Under the pieces are notes generated by a model, which ran no database searches, was not told where the DNA came from, and saw nothing but the letters and a program-made list of their open reading frames with translations. From NCBI RefSeq assembly GCF_000613845.1, contig NZ_BAJT01000006.1:102842-166841 (forward strand): a stretch of 64,000 nt of DNA. Reading direction: 5' to 3'. Positions 9,686-18,501 of this stretch are shown here, one piece after another. Made by a program: the position numbers and the translations under genes. This stretch comes from Asaia astilbis JCM 15831. GTDB lineage: Bacteria > Pseudomonadota > Alphaproteobacteria > Acetobacterales > Acetobacteraceae. Every line of letters starts with the position of its first letter. The first letter of the stretch is position 1.

Positions 9686-10114
9686 TCAGGCGAGCGTTGC
9701 GGTCAGGCTGATCTCGGCCTTGAAAAGCTGGGAGACCGGGCAGCCGTTTTTGGCCTTGGTCGCGAGTTCTTCAAACTTGGCCTGATCGGCCCCGGGTACG
9801 CTCCCCTTGAGGTCGAGATGGATGGCCGAAATCTCGAAACCGCTGTCGGTTTTGTCGAGAGAGACGGTCGCTTTGGTCTCCAGCGACGTCGCGGTAAGAC
9901 CGGCCTCACCCAGAATCATCGAGAGAGCCATCGTAAAGCAGCCTGCATGCGCGGCGCCGATCAGCTCCTCCGGGTTTGTCCCAGGCTTGTCTTCGAAGCG
10001 TGTGTTGAAACCATAAGGCTGGGTTGAGAGGGCGCCGCTCTGGGTTGAGATGCTGCCTTTGCCGTCCTTGAGACCACCGCTCCACTGGGCGCTGGCTGAC
10101 TTCTTGATCGTCAT
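9686..10114 (-). CDS. OsmC-family peroxiredoxin-like protein
   Basis: OsmC/Ohr proteins are thiol peroxidases that detoxify organic hydroperoxides. The 142-residue protein starts at the ATG at 10114, which has AGGAGAT 6 nt upstream; the open frame extends further but without support. Both catalytic cysteines are visible, in HAGCFTMAL (about residue 60) and NGCPVSQLF (about residue 125). The N-terminal WSGGLKDGKGSI and NPEELIGAAHAGC segments are typical of the OsmC branch more than Ohr. It is divergent from nrdA and convergent with aroC, and probably a single-gene unit. Confidence 0.88.
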   Translation of the reverse strand: MTIKKSASAQWSGGLKDGKGSISTQSGALSTQPYGFNTRFEDKPGTNPEELIGAAHAGCFTMALSMILGEAGLTATSLETKATVSLDKTDSGFEISAIHLDLKGSVPGADQAKFEELATKAKNGCPVSQLFKAEISLTATLA

Positions 10115-10305
10115 GGAATGATCTCCTGCTGCTCCGAACCCGATCCGGGTCGGTTGTGCTGCCAACGCGGTGTGATGAAAAATGTTCATCGCGATTGATG
10201 AGTCGATGCTGTGTCGTGAGCGCCACGCTCGGATACGGGAATTCGGAAAGGCAAAAAAACGCTTTGCGGGAATGCCGAGCTCTCCCAAGGGGTTCCGCCC
10301 TGTCA

Positions 10306-10352
10306 ACACCATATATAGTGTGTCTGAAGAAATTTTACCCGATATATTGCTT
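10306..10352 (+). promoter_or_regulatory. Tandem NrdR boxes upstream of nrdA
   Basis: Two 16-bp sites lie 31 bp apart start to start, which is three helical turns. The first (10306-10321) is ACACCATATATAGTGT, a near-ideal match to the NrdR consensus. The second (10337-10352) is ACCCGATATATTGCTT, weaker but with the ATATAT core. Paired boxes at this spacing are the known signature of NrdR, the ATP/dATP-sensing repressor of ribonucleotide reductase genes. They lie about 80-125 nt before the nrdA start. The rest of the 10115-10432 gap contains no gene or other element I can recognise. Confidence 0.82.
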
Positions 10353-10432
10353 GTCTCAGGGGTGTCAGTTGCGCCAAGAGGACAATCTGAATTTTCCAAT
10401 TTGATCCGATTTTAACCTTGGGGAGATGGCCC

Positions 10433-12389
10433 GTGAGCCTGCTAGAAGACACGACCCGTGAGCCGGTTTCCGCTTCGGCTGATGTTCTGCCTGATCCAAG
10501 CGCCCGCGCCCCGCAGGAGATTGAGGCCGAGCCTGACATGTTCGACGACGTGGTGCAGCTCGAGGGTCATCACCCGGTGCGTGTCGACCGCTCGCGCGAT
10601 GCGCTGCTGACCGATTTCGGCAAGGCGACGCTCGATAACCGGTATCTCCTGCCCGGAGAGCATTATCAGGATCTTTTTGGCCGCGTCGCCTCCTATTACG
10701 GTGCCGATGCTGCTCATGCGCAGCGTCTCTATGATTATATCTCCAAGCATTGGTTCATGCCCGCGACGCCGGTGCTTTCCAATGGTGGGACGACACGCGG
10801 CCTGCCTATTTCGTGCTTCCTGAACGAAGCAGATGACAGCCTGCGTGGCATCGTCGATTTGTGGAACGAAAACGTCTGGCTGGCCTCTAAAGGAGGCGGG
10901 ATTGGGTCCTACTGGGGTAATCTGCGCTCGATTGGTGAAAATGTCGGTCGCAATGGCAAGACGTCAGGGGTCATTCCTTTCATCCGGGTTATGGACAGCC
11001 TGACACTTGCGATCTCTCAGGGGTCGCTGCGTCGTGGATCGGCTGCTGTCTATCTGCCTGTCTGGCATCCCGAGATCGAGGAATTCGTCGAGATGCGCCG
11101 TCCGACCGGCGGCGATCCGAACCGCAAGGCCCTCAATCTTCACCACGGTGTTCTCGTTACCGACGATTTCATGCGCGCCGTTGAGAAAGATGAGGAATGG
11201 GGTCTGCGTTCGCCGAAGGATATGTCCGTTATCCGCAGCATCTCGGCGCGCTCGCTCTGGATCCGTATTCTGACGGCCCGCATGGAGCAGGGCGAGCCTT
11301 ACATTGTCTATTCGGACCATGTGAACAAGGCCCGTCCCGAGCACCACAAGCTGGCCGGACTTGAAGTTAAGACGTCCAATCTCTGCGCCGAAATTACCCT
11401 GCCGACCGGCCTCGATCATCATGCAAAAACCGCACGGCGGTCTGCTGCCTTTCTTCGCTCAATCTCGAAACATGGGATGAGTGGAAGGACGAGCCGCAAT
11501 TTGTCGAAGACGTGCTGCTCTTCCTCGATCGCGTGCTGCAGGACTTCATTGACCGTGCGCCCGATGACATGGAACGCGCCCGTTATGCCGCCATGCGCGA
11601 ACGTTCGGTTGGGCTTGGCGTGATGGGGTTCCACTCCTTCCTTCAAGCGCGCGAGATCCCGTTCGAGAGCGTTATGGCGCGTGTCTGGAACAAGCGTATC
11701 TTCCAGCAGATCAAGACGCAGGCCGATGCCGCGTCAAAGCATCTCGCCGAGCTGCTCGGCCCGTGCCCTGATGCTGAAGAATACGGCTTCATGGAGCGTT
11801 TCTCCAACAAGATGGCCATCGCGCCGACAGCGTCGATCTCGATCATTGCTGGCAATGCCAGCCCTGGCATCGAGCCGATCTCGGCAAATGTGTTCCTGCA
11901 AAAGACCCTGTCGGGCTCGTTCACGGTGCGTAACCGCCATCTTCTCAAGCTGCTTGAGAAGAAGGGTAAGAACACCGATGCAATCTGGTCGTCCATCACG
12001 CTGAACAAGGCTCTGTCCAGCATTTGGACTTCCTGACTCAGGATGAGAAAGACGTCTACAAGACGGCATTCGAGCTCGATCAGCGCTGGGTTATCGAGCA
12101 TGCGGCGGACCGCGCCTCGTTCATCTGTCAAGCTCAGTCGATCAATGTCTTCTTGCCCGCGGATATTCACAAGCGTGACCTGCACCAGATCCATTATCTG
12201 GCGTGGAAGCGCGGCGTGAAGTCTCTCTATTACTGCCGCTCTCTCTCCATCCAGCGCGCCGATGCTGTGAGCGATATGGCACTCAAGAACAATATTCTTG
12301 AGGAAGAGGATTACAGCTCCGACCTTGCCGAGGCGGCAAAAAAGACCGCCGCGACCACGAGCTACGAAGAGTGCCTGTCATGTCAGTAA
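10433..12389 (+). CDS. nrdA: Ribonucleoside-diphosphate reductase, class Ia alpha subunit (two frameshifts)
   Basis: NrdA is the catalytic large subunit that reduces ribonucleotides to deoxyribonucleotides. I start at GTG 10433, behind a GGGGAGA site. Visible motifs are MPATPVLSNGGT and SCFLNE, a glycine-rich KGGGIGSYWGNLR, the SNLCAEITLPTG active-site region and a C-terminal CLSC redox pair in YEECLSCQ. The frame breaks near 11423 and again near 12010. One added base at each place joins three frames into one 652-residue protein, reading TAVCCLSSLNLETWDEW after the first repair and QHLDFLTQDE after the second. NrdR boxes precede it and nrdB is nearby. Confidence 0.92.
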
Positions 12390-13195
12390 AGGCATTTTTT
12401 CTGTCCTCGCTGCTACTCGGTACAGCGCCAGTCGCTCTGATCAGCGCCACGTGCCCGAGTTATGCCGCGGGCAAGGCGACGATCCGGGGCGTGGTCGAGA
12501 TACAGGGCAAAGCCGACTTGCCCCCCGAGGCTCGAGTGACAGTGACACTTGAGGATGTCAGCCTTGCTGACGCGCCCTCGGTCACACTCAGCAAAACCGT
12601 GTTCGCTCCCGTGACGCCGAACGGTCTCGCCTATGTTCTGTCCTACGATCCGAAGGCCTTGCAGGCAGGTCATCGCTATACGCTTCGTTCGGAAATACGG
12701 GCTGGCGATCGACTGCTTTATCTGACCAAGAGTGCCGATCTCGATACAGGGAAGGTGCCGGAACAGACGCATCTCATGGTCGAACCCGTCACAGCTCAGC
12801 TTCCTGATGCTCTGGTTGGAAACTGGAAGATCGACAGGATCGGCGGTTCCGCCACCGACCCGACCGTTCCGGCTTTCATCACCTTGCGTGCCGATGGGTT
12901 TTTGTCGGGTACGGGCGGCTGCAACCGCATGATGGGCCGCGTGACGGTGACGGATCAGGCCTTCAAATTCGGCCCCCTCGCCGGGACACGCATGGCCTGT
13001 TTCGGCAACAGGATGATGCAGGAAGACGCGGTTTTCGCCGCAACCCCTAAAGTCGCCACGTGGCGTCTCGAGAGCGGAGCGCTTCTGCTCGCCGACGCCC
13101 AAGGCAAGACGGTGCTGACGCTGAGCCCTGTAAAGACGGGCGCGCCCGTCCATCCCTCAGACTCAGCGCATATCAAGAACAGGAAAAGCCAATGA
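12380..13195 (+). CDS. META-domain (HslJ-like) and YbaY-like lipoprotein/periplasmic protein
   Basis: This 271-residue exported protein begins at ATG 12380, overlapping the end of nrdA by 10 nt. It has a signal peptide with cleavage near YAAG. An N-terminal beta domain (about residues 30-130) resembles the YbaY type (TIRGVVEIQGKADLPPEARVTV). A C-terminal META/HslJ domain follows (about residues 145-250), with GNWKIDRIGG, the GTGGCNRMMG motif and a conserved Cys-containing TRMACF. META proteins are linked to heat and antibiotic tolerance, but their biochemistry is unclear. Its stop overlaps the nrdB start (ATGA), placing it inside the nrdAB operon, which is unusual. Confidence 0.85.
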   Translation: MSVKAFFLSSLLLGTAPVALISATCPSYAAGKATIRGVVEIQGKADLPPEARVTVTLEDVSLADAPSVTLSKTVFAPVTPNGLAYVLSYDPKALQAGHRYTLRSEIRAGDRLLYLTKSADLDTGKVPEQTHLMVEPVTAQLPDALVGNWKIDRIGGSATDPTVPAFITLRADGFLSGTGGCNRMMGRVTVTDQAFKFGPLAGTRMACFGNRMMQEDAVFAATPKVATWRLESGALLLADAQGKTVLTLSPVKTGAPVHPSDSAHIKNRKSQ

Positions 13196-14217
13196 GCGAG
13201 ACACAGACTCCCGGTGCCAAGCCCACCGAGGAACAGCATTTCGACCTCATGACCGCCAATCCGGTCTATAAGCCCTTCCGTTATCCTTGGGCTTATGACG
13301 CGTGGCTGATCCAGCAGCGCGTGCATTGGTTGCCTGAGGAAGTGCCCCTGGCAGACGATGTGAAGGACTGGCACCGTACGCTGAGCGAGGGCGAGCGTCA
13401 TCTCGTGACGCAGATCTTCCGTTTCTTCACGCAGGCGGATGTCGAGGTGAACTCGGCTTACATGAAGTATTACAGCCAGGTCTTCAAACCGACCGAAGTG
13501 CTGATGATGCTGTCATCCTTCTCGAATATCGAGACGATTCATATCGCGGCCTATTCGCATCTGCTCGATACGATCGGTATGCCGGAAACCGAATATTCGG
13601 CGTTCCTGAAATACAAGGAGATGAAGGACAAGTATGATTTCATGCAGTCCTTCAACATCAACAACAAGCGTGAAATCGCCAAGACCATGGCCGCCTTCGG
13701 CGCGTTCATGGAAGGGCTCCAGCTTTTCGCTTCCTTTGCGATTCTGCTGAACTTCCCGCGCTTCAATAAGCTCAAGGGCATGGGCCAGATCGTCTCGTGG
13801 TCAGTGCGTGACGAGACCCTGCATTGCCTGTCGATGATCCGCCTTTTCCGTACGTTCGTGCGTGAAAACAGTGAGATCTGGACCGAAGATTTCCGCAAGG
13901 AACTCGCCGATATCTGTGCCACGACGGTCGAGCATGAAGATGCCTTTATCGATCTCGCTTTCGAAATGGGCGATGTCGAAGGGCTGAGCGCAGATCAGGT
14001 GAAGCGCTATATCCGTTTCATCGCTGATCGTCGCATGACCCAGCTCGGTCTCGATCCGTTCTACGGTATCGAGGAAAATCCGCTGCCTTGGCTCGATGAC
14101 ATGCTCAATGCCGTCGAGCATGCGAATTTCTTCGAGAACCGTTCGACAGAATATTCACGCGCATCCACGTCAGGATCGTGGGAAGAAGCATTCGAGGCGG
14201 ACGTGTTCGCCTCCTGA
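13192..14217 (+). CDS. nrdB: Ribonucleoside-diphosphate reductase, class Ia beta subunit
   Basis: NrdB carries the diiron-tyrosyl radical that drives NrdA. The ATG at 13192 follows AGGAAAAG and overlaps the previous stop as ATGA; the open frame upstream of it is a shadow. The protein is 341 residues. The diagnostic helix E-x-x-H-x-x-x-Y is present (ETIHIAAY), giving two iron ligands and the candidate radical tyrosine, as in E. coli E115-H118-Y122. Other ligands fall in FMEGLQLFASF and VRDETLHCLS. The Tyr means class Ia type and not the Tyr-less Ic type. It is the last gene of the operon, followed by a hairpin. Confidence 0.95.
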   Translation: MSETQTPGAKPTEEQHFDLMTANPVYKPFRYPWAYDAWLIQQRVHWLPEEVPLADDVKDWHRTLSEGERHLVTQIFRFFTQADVEVNSAYMKYYSQVFKPTEVLMMLSSFSNIETIHIAAYSHLLDTIGMPETEYSAFLKYKEMKDKYDFMQSFNINNKREIAKTMAAFGAFMEGLQLFASFAILLNFPRFNKLKGMGQIVSWSVRDETLHCLSMIRLFRTFVRENSEIWTEDFRKELADICATTVEHEDAFIDLAFEMGDVEGLSADQVKRYIRFIADRRMTQLGLDPFYGIEENPLPWLDDMLNAVEHANFFENRSTEYSRASTSGSWEEAFEADVFAS

Positions 14218-14226
14218 TGCCGGTCT

Positions 14227-14254
14227 CCTGTCCCGTCAACAAAGACGGGACAGG
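14227..14254 (+). terminator. Hairpin after nrdB
   Basis: A perfect 11-bp inverted repeat (CCTGTCCCGTC / GACGGGACAGG) with a 6-nt A-rich loop starts 10 nt after the nrdB stop. No T-run follows, so it may act with Rho or protect the mRNA end. Confidence 0.55.
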
Positions 14255-14311
14255 CTCAAGATTGACAATCGACGGCCCAGTTGCGCGGGGGTGAGGTGGT
14301 CTTATCGGCGC

Positions 14312-15127
14312 CTAGAAAAGTCTCTCAGCGTCTCTCAGTATGGCCTCGCATTGAGGCGTGTAACCGCCTTCATTGCGATGAAGAACCAGCCCCGGTAGCA
14401 GGGAGAAGACACCTTTCCCTCCCTGAACCGCGCGCATCAGCACGATCTTCGAGCTGCGTCCCTGTTTGGGCCATAAGGGAAAAAGCGCGATCCCGCCAAA
14501 CCCAGCGTCCCGCAGCGCCTCGCAAGCCCGGTCTACGACCGAGGCAGGCAAGGCGAGGCTGAGGCTGCCTCCAGGAAGCACCCAGCGAGACAGCGTCGTA
14601 ATCCAGTCGTGCCAGCCCCCTTCGGGCATGGTCATGGCGAGCCGCCGTCTCGCATCCTGAGCTCCGGTATGGTCTGACGGGTGCCAGGGCGGGTTGGCCA
14701 TGGCGTGATGAAACCGCCCGTTTACCCCGGGGGTGAGGGCGCGCAGCGTCGGCGGGATGCGCGGGATGCTGCCATGGACGATCCTGACGCGTCCGCTTTT
14801 GCCATTTTCAGCGAAATTTTCTGTTGCGAGCTGAGCCGTCGCGCCATCGGCTTCGAGCCCGACACCGTCGATGTCGGGGCAACGCGTTGTAAGGCACAAA
14901 AGCCCCGCTCCAGCGCCGCAACCGGCTTCAAGAACAGTCTGTCCTGGTTGTGCGGGAACGGAAGCCGCCAGCAGAACGGGCTCGATCCCGGTGCGATATC
15001 CCTGGATGAATTGTTTGTAACGCACTCTCCTGTCGAGCAGATAACCGTCCATTGTCTCGGTTGCTGTCATCAGCGCCGCGTCTGCTTTTAGGGTGGCCGG
15101 GTTGACCGAGGCCGCCGTGCCGCTCAT
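14312..15127 (-). CDS. Class I SAM methyltransferase, TrmN6/RsmC-like
   Basis: This 271-residue cytoplasmic methyltransferase belongs to the N6-adenine type. The SAM-binding loop is VLEAGCGAGAGLLCL (about residues 66-80), and the catalytic NPPW motif appears in AMANPPWHPSD (about residues 148-158). This pattern is shared by tRNA1(Val) A37 methyltransferase (TrmN6) and related rRNA/protein enzymes, and I favour TrmN6 from the N-terminal LLDRRVRYKQFIQGYRTGIEP. It faces the nrd operon and is divergent from ispB with 158 nt between. The substrate is not certain. Confidence 0.82.
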   Translation of the reverse strand: MSGTAASVNPATLKADAALMTATETMDGYLLDRRVRYKQFIQGYRTGIEPVLLAASVPAQPGQTVLEAGCGAGAGLLCLTTRCPDIDGVGLEADGATAQLATENFAENGKSGRVRIVHGSIPRIPPTLRALTPGVNGRFHHAMANPPWHPSDHTGAQDARRRLAMTMPEGGWHDWITTLSRWVLPGGSLSLALPASVVDRACEALRDAGFGGIALFPLWPKQGRSSKIVLMRAVQGGKGVFSLLPGLVLHRNEGGYTPQCEAILRDAERLF

Positions 15128-15285
15128 ATGGTTTGCACTGTCAGAGGCTGGTCCTCCGGTCTGCCTGGGTTGTTCATGAAGTTCGGTTTCTGCCTCGGTG
15201 TGTTCCTGCGCCGGGATAAAATACCAGCTTGTGTCTTATACTGCATTAGGGTCGTCAGTGGCCAAGTAGGAAGTGGAGAGTTGCC

Positions 15286-16349
15286 TTGGGTGGTGCCGAC
15301 AGCCTGACCGAGACGAAGGCGCAGCAGACAAGTGGCGTCGCCAGCCCAGATAACCGCGAAGGCTCCGCACTACAGGCGCTCTCGGCCTTTCTTAAGGATG
15401 ACATGGAGGCGTGCAACCGCGAGATCGTCGCGCGTATGCAGAGCCTGTGCCGTTGATTCCCCAGCTTGGGGCGCATCTCGTTGCAGCGGGAGGCAAGAGA
15501 CTACGCCCACTGCTGACGCTCGCCTCGGCGCGACTCTGCGGCTACCAGCCCGATGCTGAAAATCAGCGTCATGTCGGTCTGGCGGCGTGTGTGGAGTTCA
15601 TTCACACGGCAACGCTGCTTCATGACGATGTTGTGGATGAGAGCAATCTAAGACGCGGACTTGCCTCCGCCAACGCGGTATTCGGAAACAAGGCCTCCGT
15701 CCTTGTGGGCGACTTCCTTTTTGCCCGTTCCTTCCAGCTGATGACCGCCGATGGCTCGCTCAAGGTCATGGCCATTCTCTCCTCGGCCTCGGCAACGATT
15801 GCCGAGGGCGAGGTGTTGCAGATGGCAACGCAGAACGACCTCTCCACACCGATCGAGAAATATCTCGAAGTCATCCACGGCAAGACGGCAGCTCTTTTTG
15901 CGGCAGCCTGTCGCGTCGGTGCCGTCGTGGCCGAACGTCCCGAACACGAGGAAGCGGCGCTGGAGGCTTACGGCACCAATCTCGGAATGGCCTTCCAACT
16001 CGTCGATGACGCGCTGGATTACGCCGCAGACCAGCTGGTTCTGGGCAAGACCGTCGGGGATGACATGCGCGAGGGCAAGATCACCCTGCCTGTGCTCGCA
16101 GCCTATCAGGCAGGGGATGAGGCGGAACGCGCCTTCTGGCTCCGCGTCATTGAGACGGGCGAGCAGACCGAAGAAGATCTTCCGCACGCGCTTGAGCTGA
16201 TCGGACGTCGTGGCGCGATCCAGACCACGCTCGACCGTGCACGGATCTATGCCGATGCCGCGATTGACGCTTTGTCGATTTTCCCCGAAAGCCCGATCCG
16301 CCAATTGATGATGGATGCCGCCTCCTACACGGTGAGCCGCGCCAACTAG
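15286..16349 (+). CDS. ispB: Long-chain polyprenyl diphosphate synthase (ubiquinone side chain; frameshifted)
   Basis: This trans-isoprenyl diphosphate synthase builds the long isoprenoid tail for ubiquinone. Two Asp-rich motifs are clear: HDDVVDESNLRRG (first) and DDALDYA (second), with GGKRLRP before them. I start at TTG 15286, because GGAGAG lies 5 nt upstream and the frame gives a coherent N-terminus. The frame breaks near 15444, where one extra base (GCCT to GCCCT) gives REIVARMQSPVPLIPQLG and joins both parts. The repaired length is about 354 residues. Chain length (octa- versus decaprenyl) cannot be told. Without repair only the C-terminal part from 15411 is open. Confidence 0.88.
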
Positions 16350-16395
16350 CGCTCAAACGCGTCTTCGACGCCTGGGCGGTGCAATGGGCCCTGTT

Positions 16396-17222
16396 TCAGG
16401 GTGCTGGAGCGCCGCTCAGGACGTCGATGCTGTGATAGCCCAGACGCGTCACAGCCTGCTTCAGGGCGACTGTGTCGGTCGCAGGACCAGTGAGTGCCAG
16501 AGTTTCAGCACGATTGTCGCGGTCTGGTCGGGGGCGTCTTGATTCCAGAACACGATTGACCTGCTGGGCAACAGGGATTGCCGGGTCGAGCCAGTTGATC
16601 CCCGGAGGCAGACGCGCAGAAAAGCGTCTGTCAGGAATGTATAATGGGTGCAACCGAGCCCGATCGTATCGATGCGATCGCCCATTGGCGCGTCAAAAAG
16701 ATGGCGCAGTTCCTTCGCAACCAGAGTGTCGTCGATGGCGTGACCGAGAAAAGCCTGCTCAGCCAGATCGGCAAGCGTTCGGGCGCCGTGAACAATCATC
16801 TCGCAATCTGACGCGTAGCTGTCCCGAAGACTACGGAGATAAGGGCGTCGGGCTGTGCTCCGTGTCGCCAGAAGCCCGAAGACGCGCGTCTCGCTGATCC
16901 GAGCGGCCCAGCGAATCGGTGGAACACAGCCGACGAAAGGAACCTCGAACCGCGCCCTCAGAGCATCCAGCGCAAGCGTGCTGGCGGTGTTGCAGGCGAT
17001 AAGCACGACATCGGGGCACAGACTGGTAATGCGCTCTTCCATCAACGCGACGATACGCGCCACGAGCAGGGAATCTTCCTGCTCGCCATAAGGGAAAAGT
17101 GCATTATCGGCGAGATAATCGATAAGGGTGTCGTCTGGCAGGGTCGTACGCAGTGCCTGCACGACGCCCAACCCGCCTATACCCGAATCGAAAGCCAGAA
17201 CGCGCCCCGGTGTGTAGGACAA
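16396..17222 (-). CDS. murI: Glutamate racemase (frameshifted in this sequence)
   Basis: MurI makes D-glutamate for peptidoglycan. Both catalytic cysteines are visible, in ACNTAST (about residue 73) and LGCTHYTF (about residue 184), and the substrate-binding FDSGIGGLGV is near the N-terminus. The frame breaks at a four-A run (16620-16623). A fifth A joins the N-part to a C-terminal segment ending at 16396, giving about 275 residues, the usual length. The start is uncertain: TTG 17222 is the nearest start codon before the conserved region. This start lies inside the 3' end of pyrE, so the genes would overlap by 46 nt. Confidence 0.88.
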
Positions 17223-17974
17223 ATCAGCTCTGCTTTCGCCTTGAGAGCGGCTGCTTCTTCGGCGCTGCCAACGCCGCCATGGGCCTTGGACCAGCCACAG
17301 GGGTCTTCGAGGAAACGACGCACTTCGTGGATGTCTTTCTCCGAAAAGTAGTTGGCGCCAGAGCAGGCCTCGAGAACGTCCCACCAGGTGCAGAGCGAGT
17401 GCAGGGACACGTTCATGTCAGCCAGTGTCTTCTGGGCGCCGGGGAACACACCATAGAAGAAGACGACAAAGGTATGGTCGATGATCGCGCCAGCCGAACG
17501 CAGGGCATTGGCGAAGCGGACCTTCGACGCACCATCGGTCGTCAGATCCTCAACCAGCAGGGTGCGCATCGATTCGGGCACGTCGCCTTCGATCTGGGCG
17601 TTGCGACCGAAGCCCTTGGGCTTTTTACGGACATAGGCCATCGGCGCGAGCATGCGATCGGCAATCCATGCAGCGAACGGGATCCCGGCAGTTTCGCCGC
17701 CAACGACGCAGTCGATGCTTTCGTAGCCGATATGACGGCCGATTTTTTCGACAGCCAGCTCAACGATCTTCGCACGCGCACGCGGGAAGAAGATGATCTT
17801 TCTGCAATCGATATAAACGGGCGATTTCCAGCCCGAAGTCAGGGTGTAAGGATCTTCAGGGCGAAAGTTGATCGCCTTGATCTCCAGAAGGATCCGCGCC
17901 GTGGTGAGCGCCGCATCCCTGTCCCATTGTGTCTGACGGACTGTGCCACCGTTGATCTCGTTGCTGAGAGCCAT
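17177..17974 (-). CDS. pyrE: Orotate phosphoribosyltransferase
   Basis: PyrE joins orotate and PRPP to form OMP in pyrimidine synthesis. The protein is 265 residues. The orotate-side TSGWKSPVYIDCR is near residue 48, and the PRPP-binding signature TLLVEDLTTDGASK (about residues 138-151) shows the Asp-Asp-like pair in altered form (EDLTTDG). After FLEDPCGWSKAHGG, where related proteins usually finish, it carries about 30 extra residues that run into murI. The tail may be real or may reflect a small indel near the junction. A GGAG site precedes the ATG. Confidence 0.9.
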   Translation of the reverse strand: MALSNEINGGTVRQTQWDRDAALTTARILLEIKAINFRPEDPYTLTSGWKSPVYIDCRKIIFFPRARAKIVELAVEKIGRHIGYESIDCVVGGETAGIPFAAWIADRMLAPMAYVRKKPKGFGRNAQIEGDVPESMRTLLVEDLTTDGASKVRFANALRSAGAIIDHTFVVFFYGVFPGAQKTLADMNVSLHSLCTWWDVLEACSGANYFSEKDIHEVRRFLEDPCGWSKAHGGVGSAEEAAALKAKAELICPTHRGAFWLSIRV

Positions 17975-18120
17975 CTGTTATCACTCCATAATCTTTGTGC
18001 GTGCAGGATTATCCGGCCTTTGAGAGAAAAGTAAGACACATAAGAAGAGAAAGTCCTCGCACAATTGGTCGATAGGCGATGCTTGCAATTACGATAGGAA
18101 AGGATTTACAATGTCCTAAT

Positions 18121-18135
18121 TGATAATAATTCTCA
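18121..18135 (+). promoter_or_regulatory. Candidate Fur box
   Basis: TGATAATAATTCTCA matches the Fur 7-1-7 inverted repeat (TGATAAT-n-ATTATCA) at 13 of 14 positions. It lies 17 nt before the start codon of the 78-residue gene and may overlap its -10 region. Iron-responsive repression is inference from the match alone. Confidence 0.45.
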
Positions 18136-18151
18136 ACTAGGATCAGTTTGC

Positions 18152-18388
18152 GTGACTGTTGATCTCAACCGCATTTCACGAAAGTGCGAACGCGCCGTCA
18201 TCACGGCGTACGAAGAACTGCGGGATGTTGGCCAGCCTGATATTCAGGCTTTTACGGCATGCACGACCCTTTACCGCATCCACCATCCTGAAGCCTCTAT
18301 CAACGAAGCGCGTCGCCTCGTTTCTGAATGGATCGATCATCATATCGTTCGTCAGGACAAGGGCGCGACCCCGGGGTGCGATTGCTGA
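18152..18388 (+). CDS. Small conserved protein, 78 aa
   Basis: I do not recognise this family. It starts at GTG with AGGA about 10 nt upstream and ends in a strong terminator, so it looks like a complete single-gene unit. The 78 residues are mainly helical, with no signal peptide, many Arg/Glu/His, and four cysteines: one near residue 12, one near residue 37 (TACTTLYR), and two in the final CDC. A Fur-like site directly upstream suggests iron control, and the cysteines and histidines could bind a metal, but both points are inference. Confidence 0.65.
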   Translation: MTVDLNRISRKCERAVITAYEELRDVGQPDIQAFTACTTLYRIHHPEASINEARRLVSEWIDHHIVRQDKGATPGCDC

Positions 18389-18448
18389 TCCCTCGGCGAG
18401 GAGGGCGTCTTCGTCTCTATAGCTGATCACCCAACGGTGATCCTGAAT

Positions 18449-18480
18449 AAAAAGGCCGGAGAGTTTCTCCGGCCTTTTTT
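18449..18480. terminator. Strong bidirectional intrinsic terminator
   Basis: A 14-bp stem with A5 and T5 flanks (AAAAAGGCCGGAGA / TCTCCGGCCTTTTT) and a 3-nt loop. It has a T-run on both strands and lies between the convergent 78-residue gene and gltA. This is the clearest terminator in the window. Confidence 0.9.
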
Positions 18481-18501
18481 GTGTCTCGGCTCTTTTTTCT
18501 C

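Noticed and set aside
10115..10432. Cobalamin riboswitch upstream of the reductase genes
   Set aside because: No B12-box-like core or suitable pairing was seen; the enzyme is class Ia with nrdB, and NrdR boxes explain the control.
10418..12389. Programmed frameshifting or inteins in nrdA
   Set aside because: No slippery heptamer or structure recurs, both jumps need a lost base, and similar jumps occur in about 20 unrelated genes. Inteins would insert long sequence.
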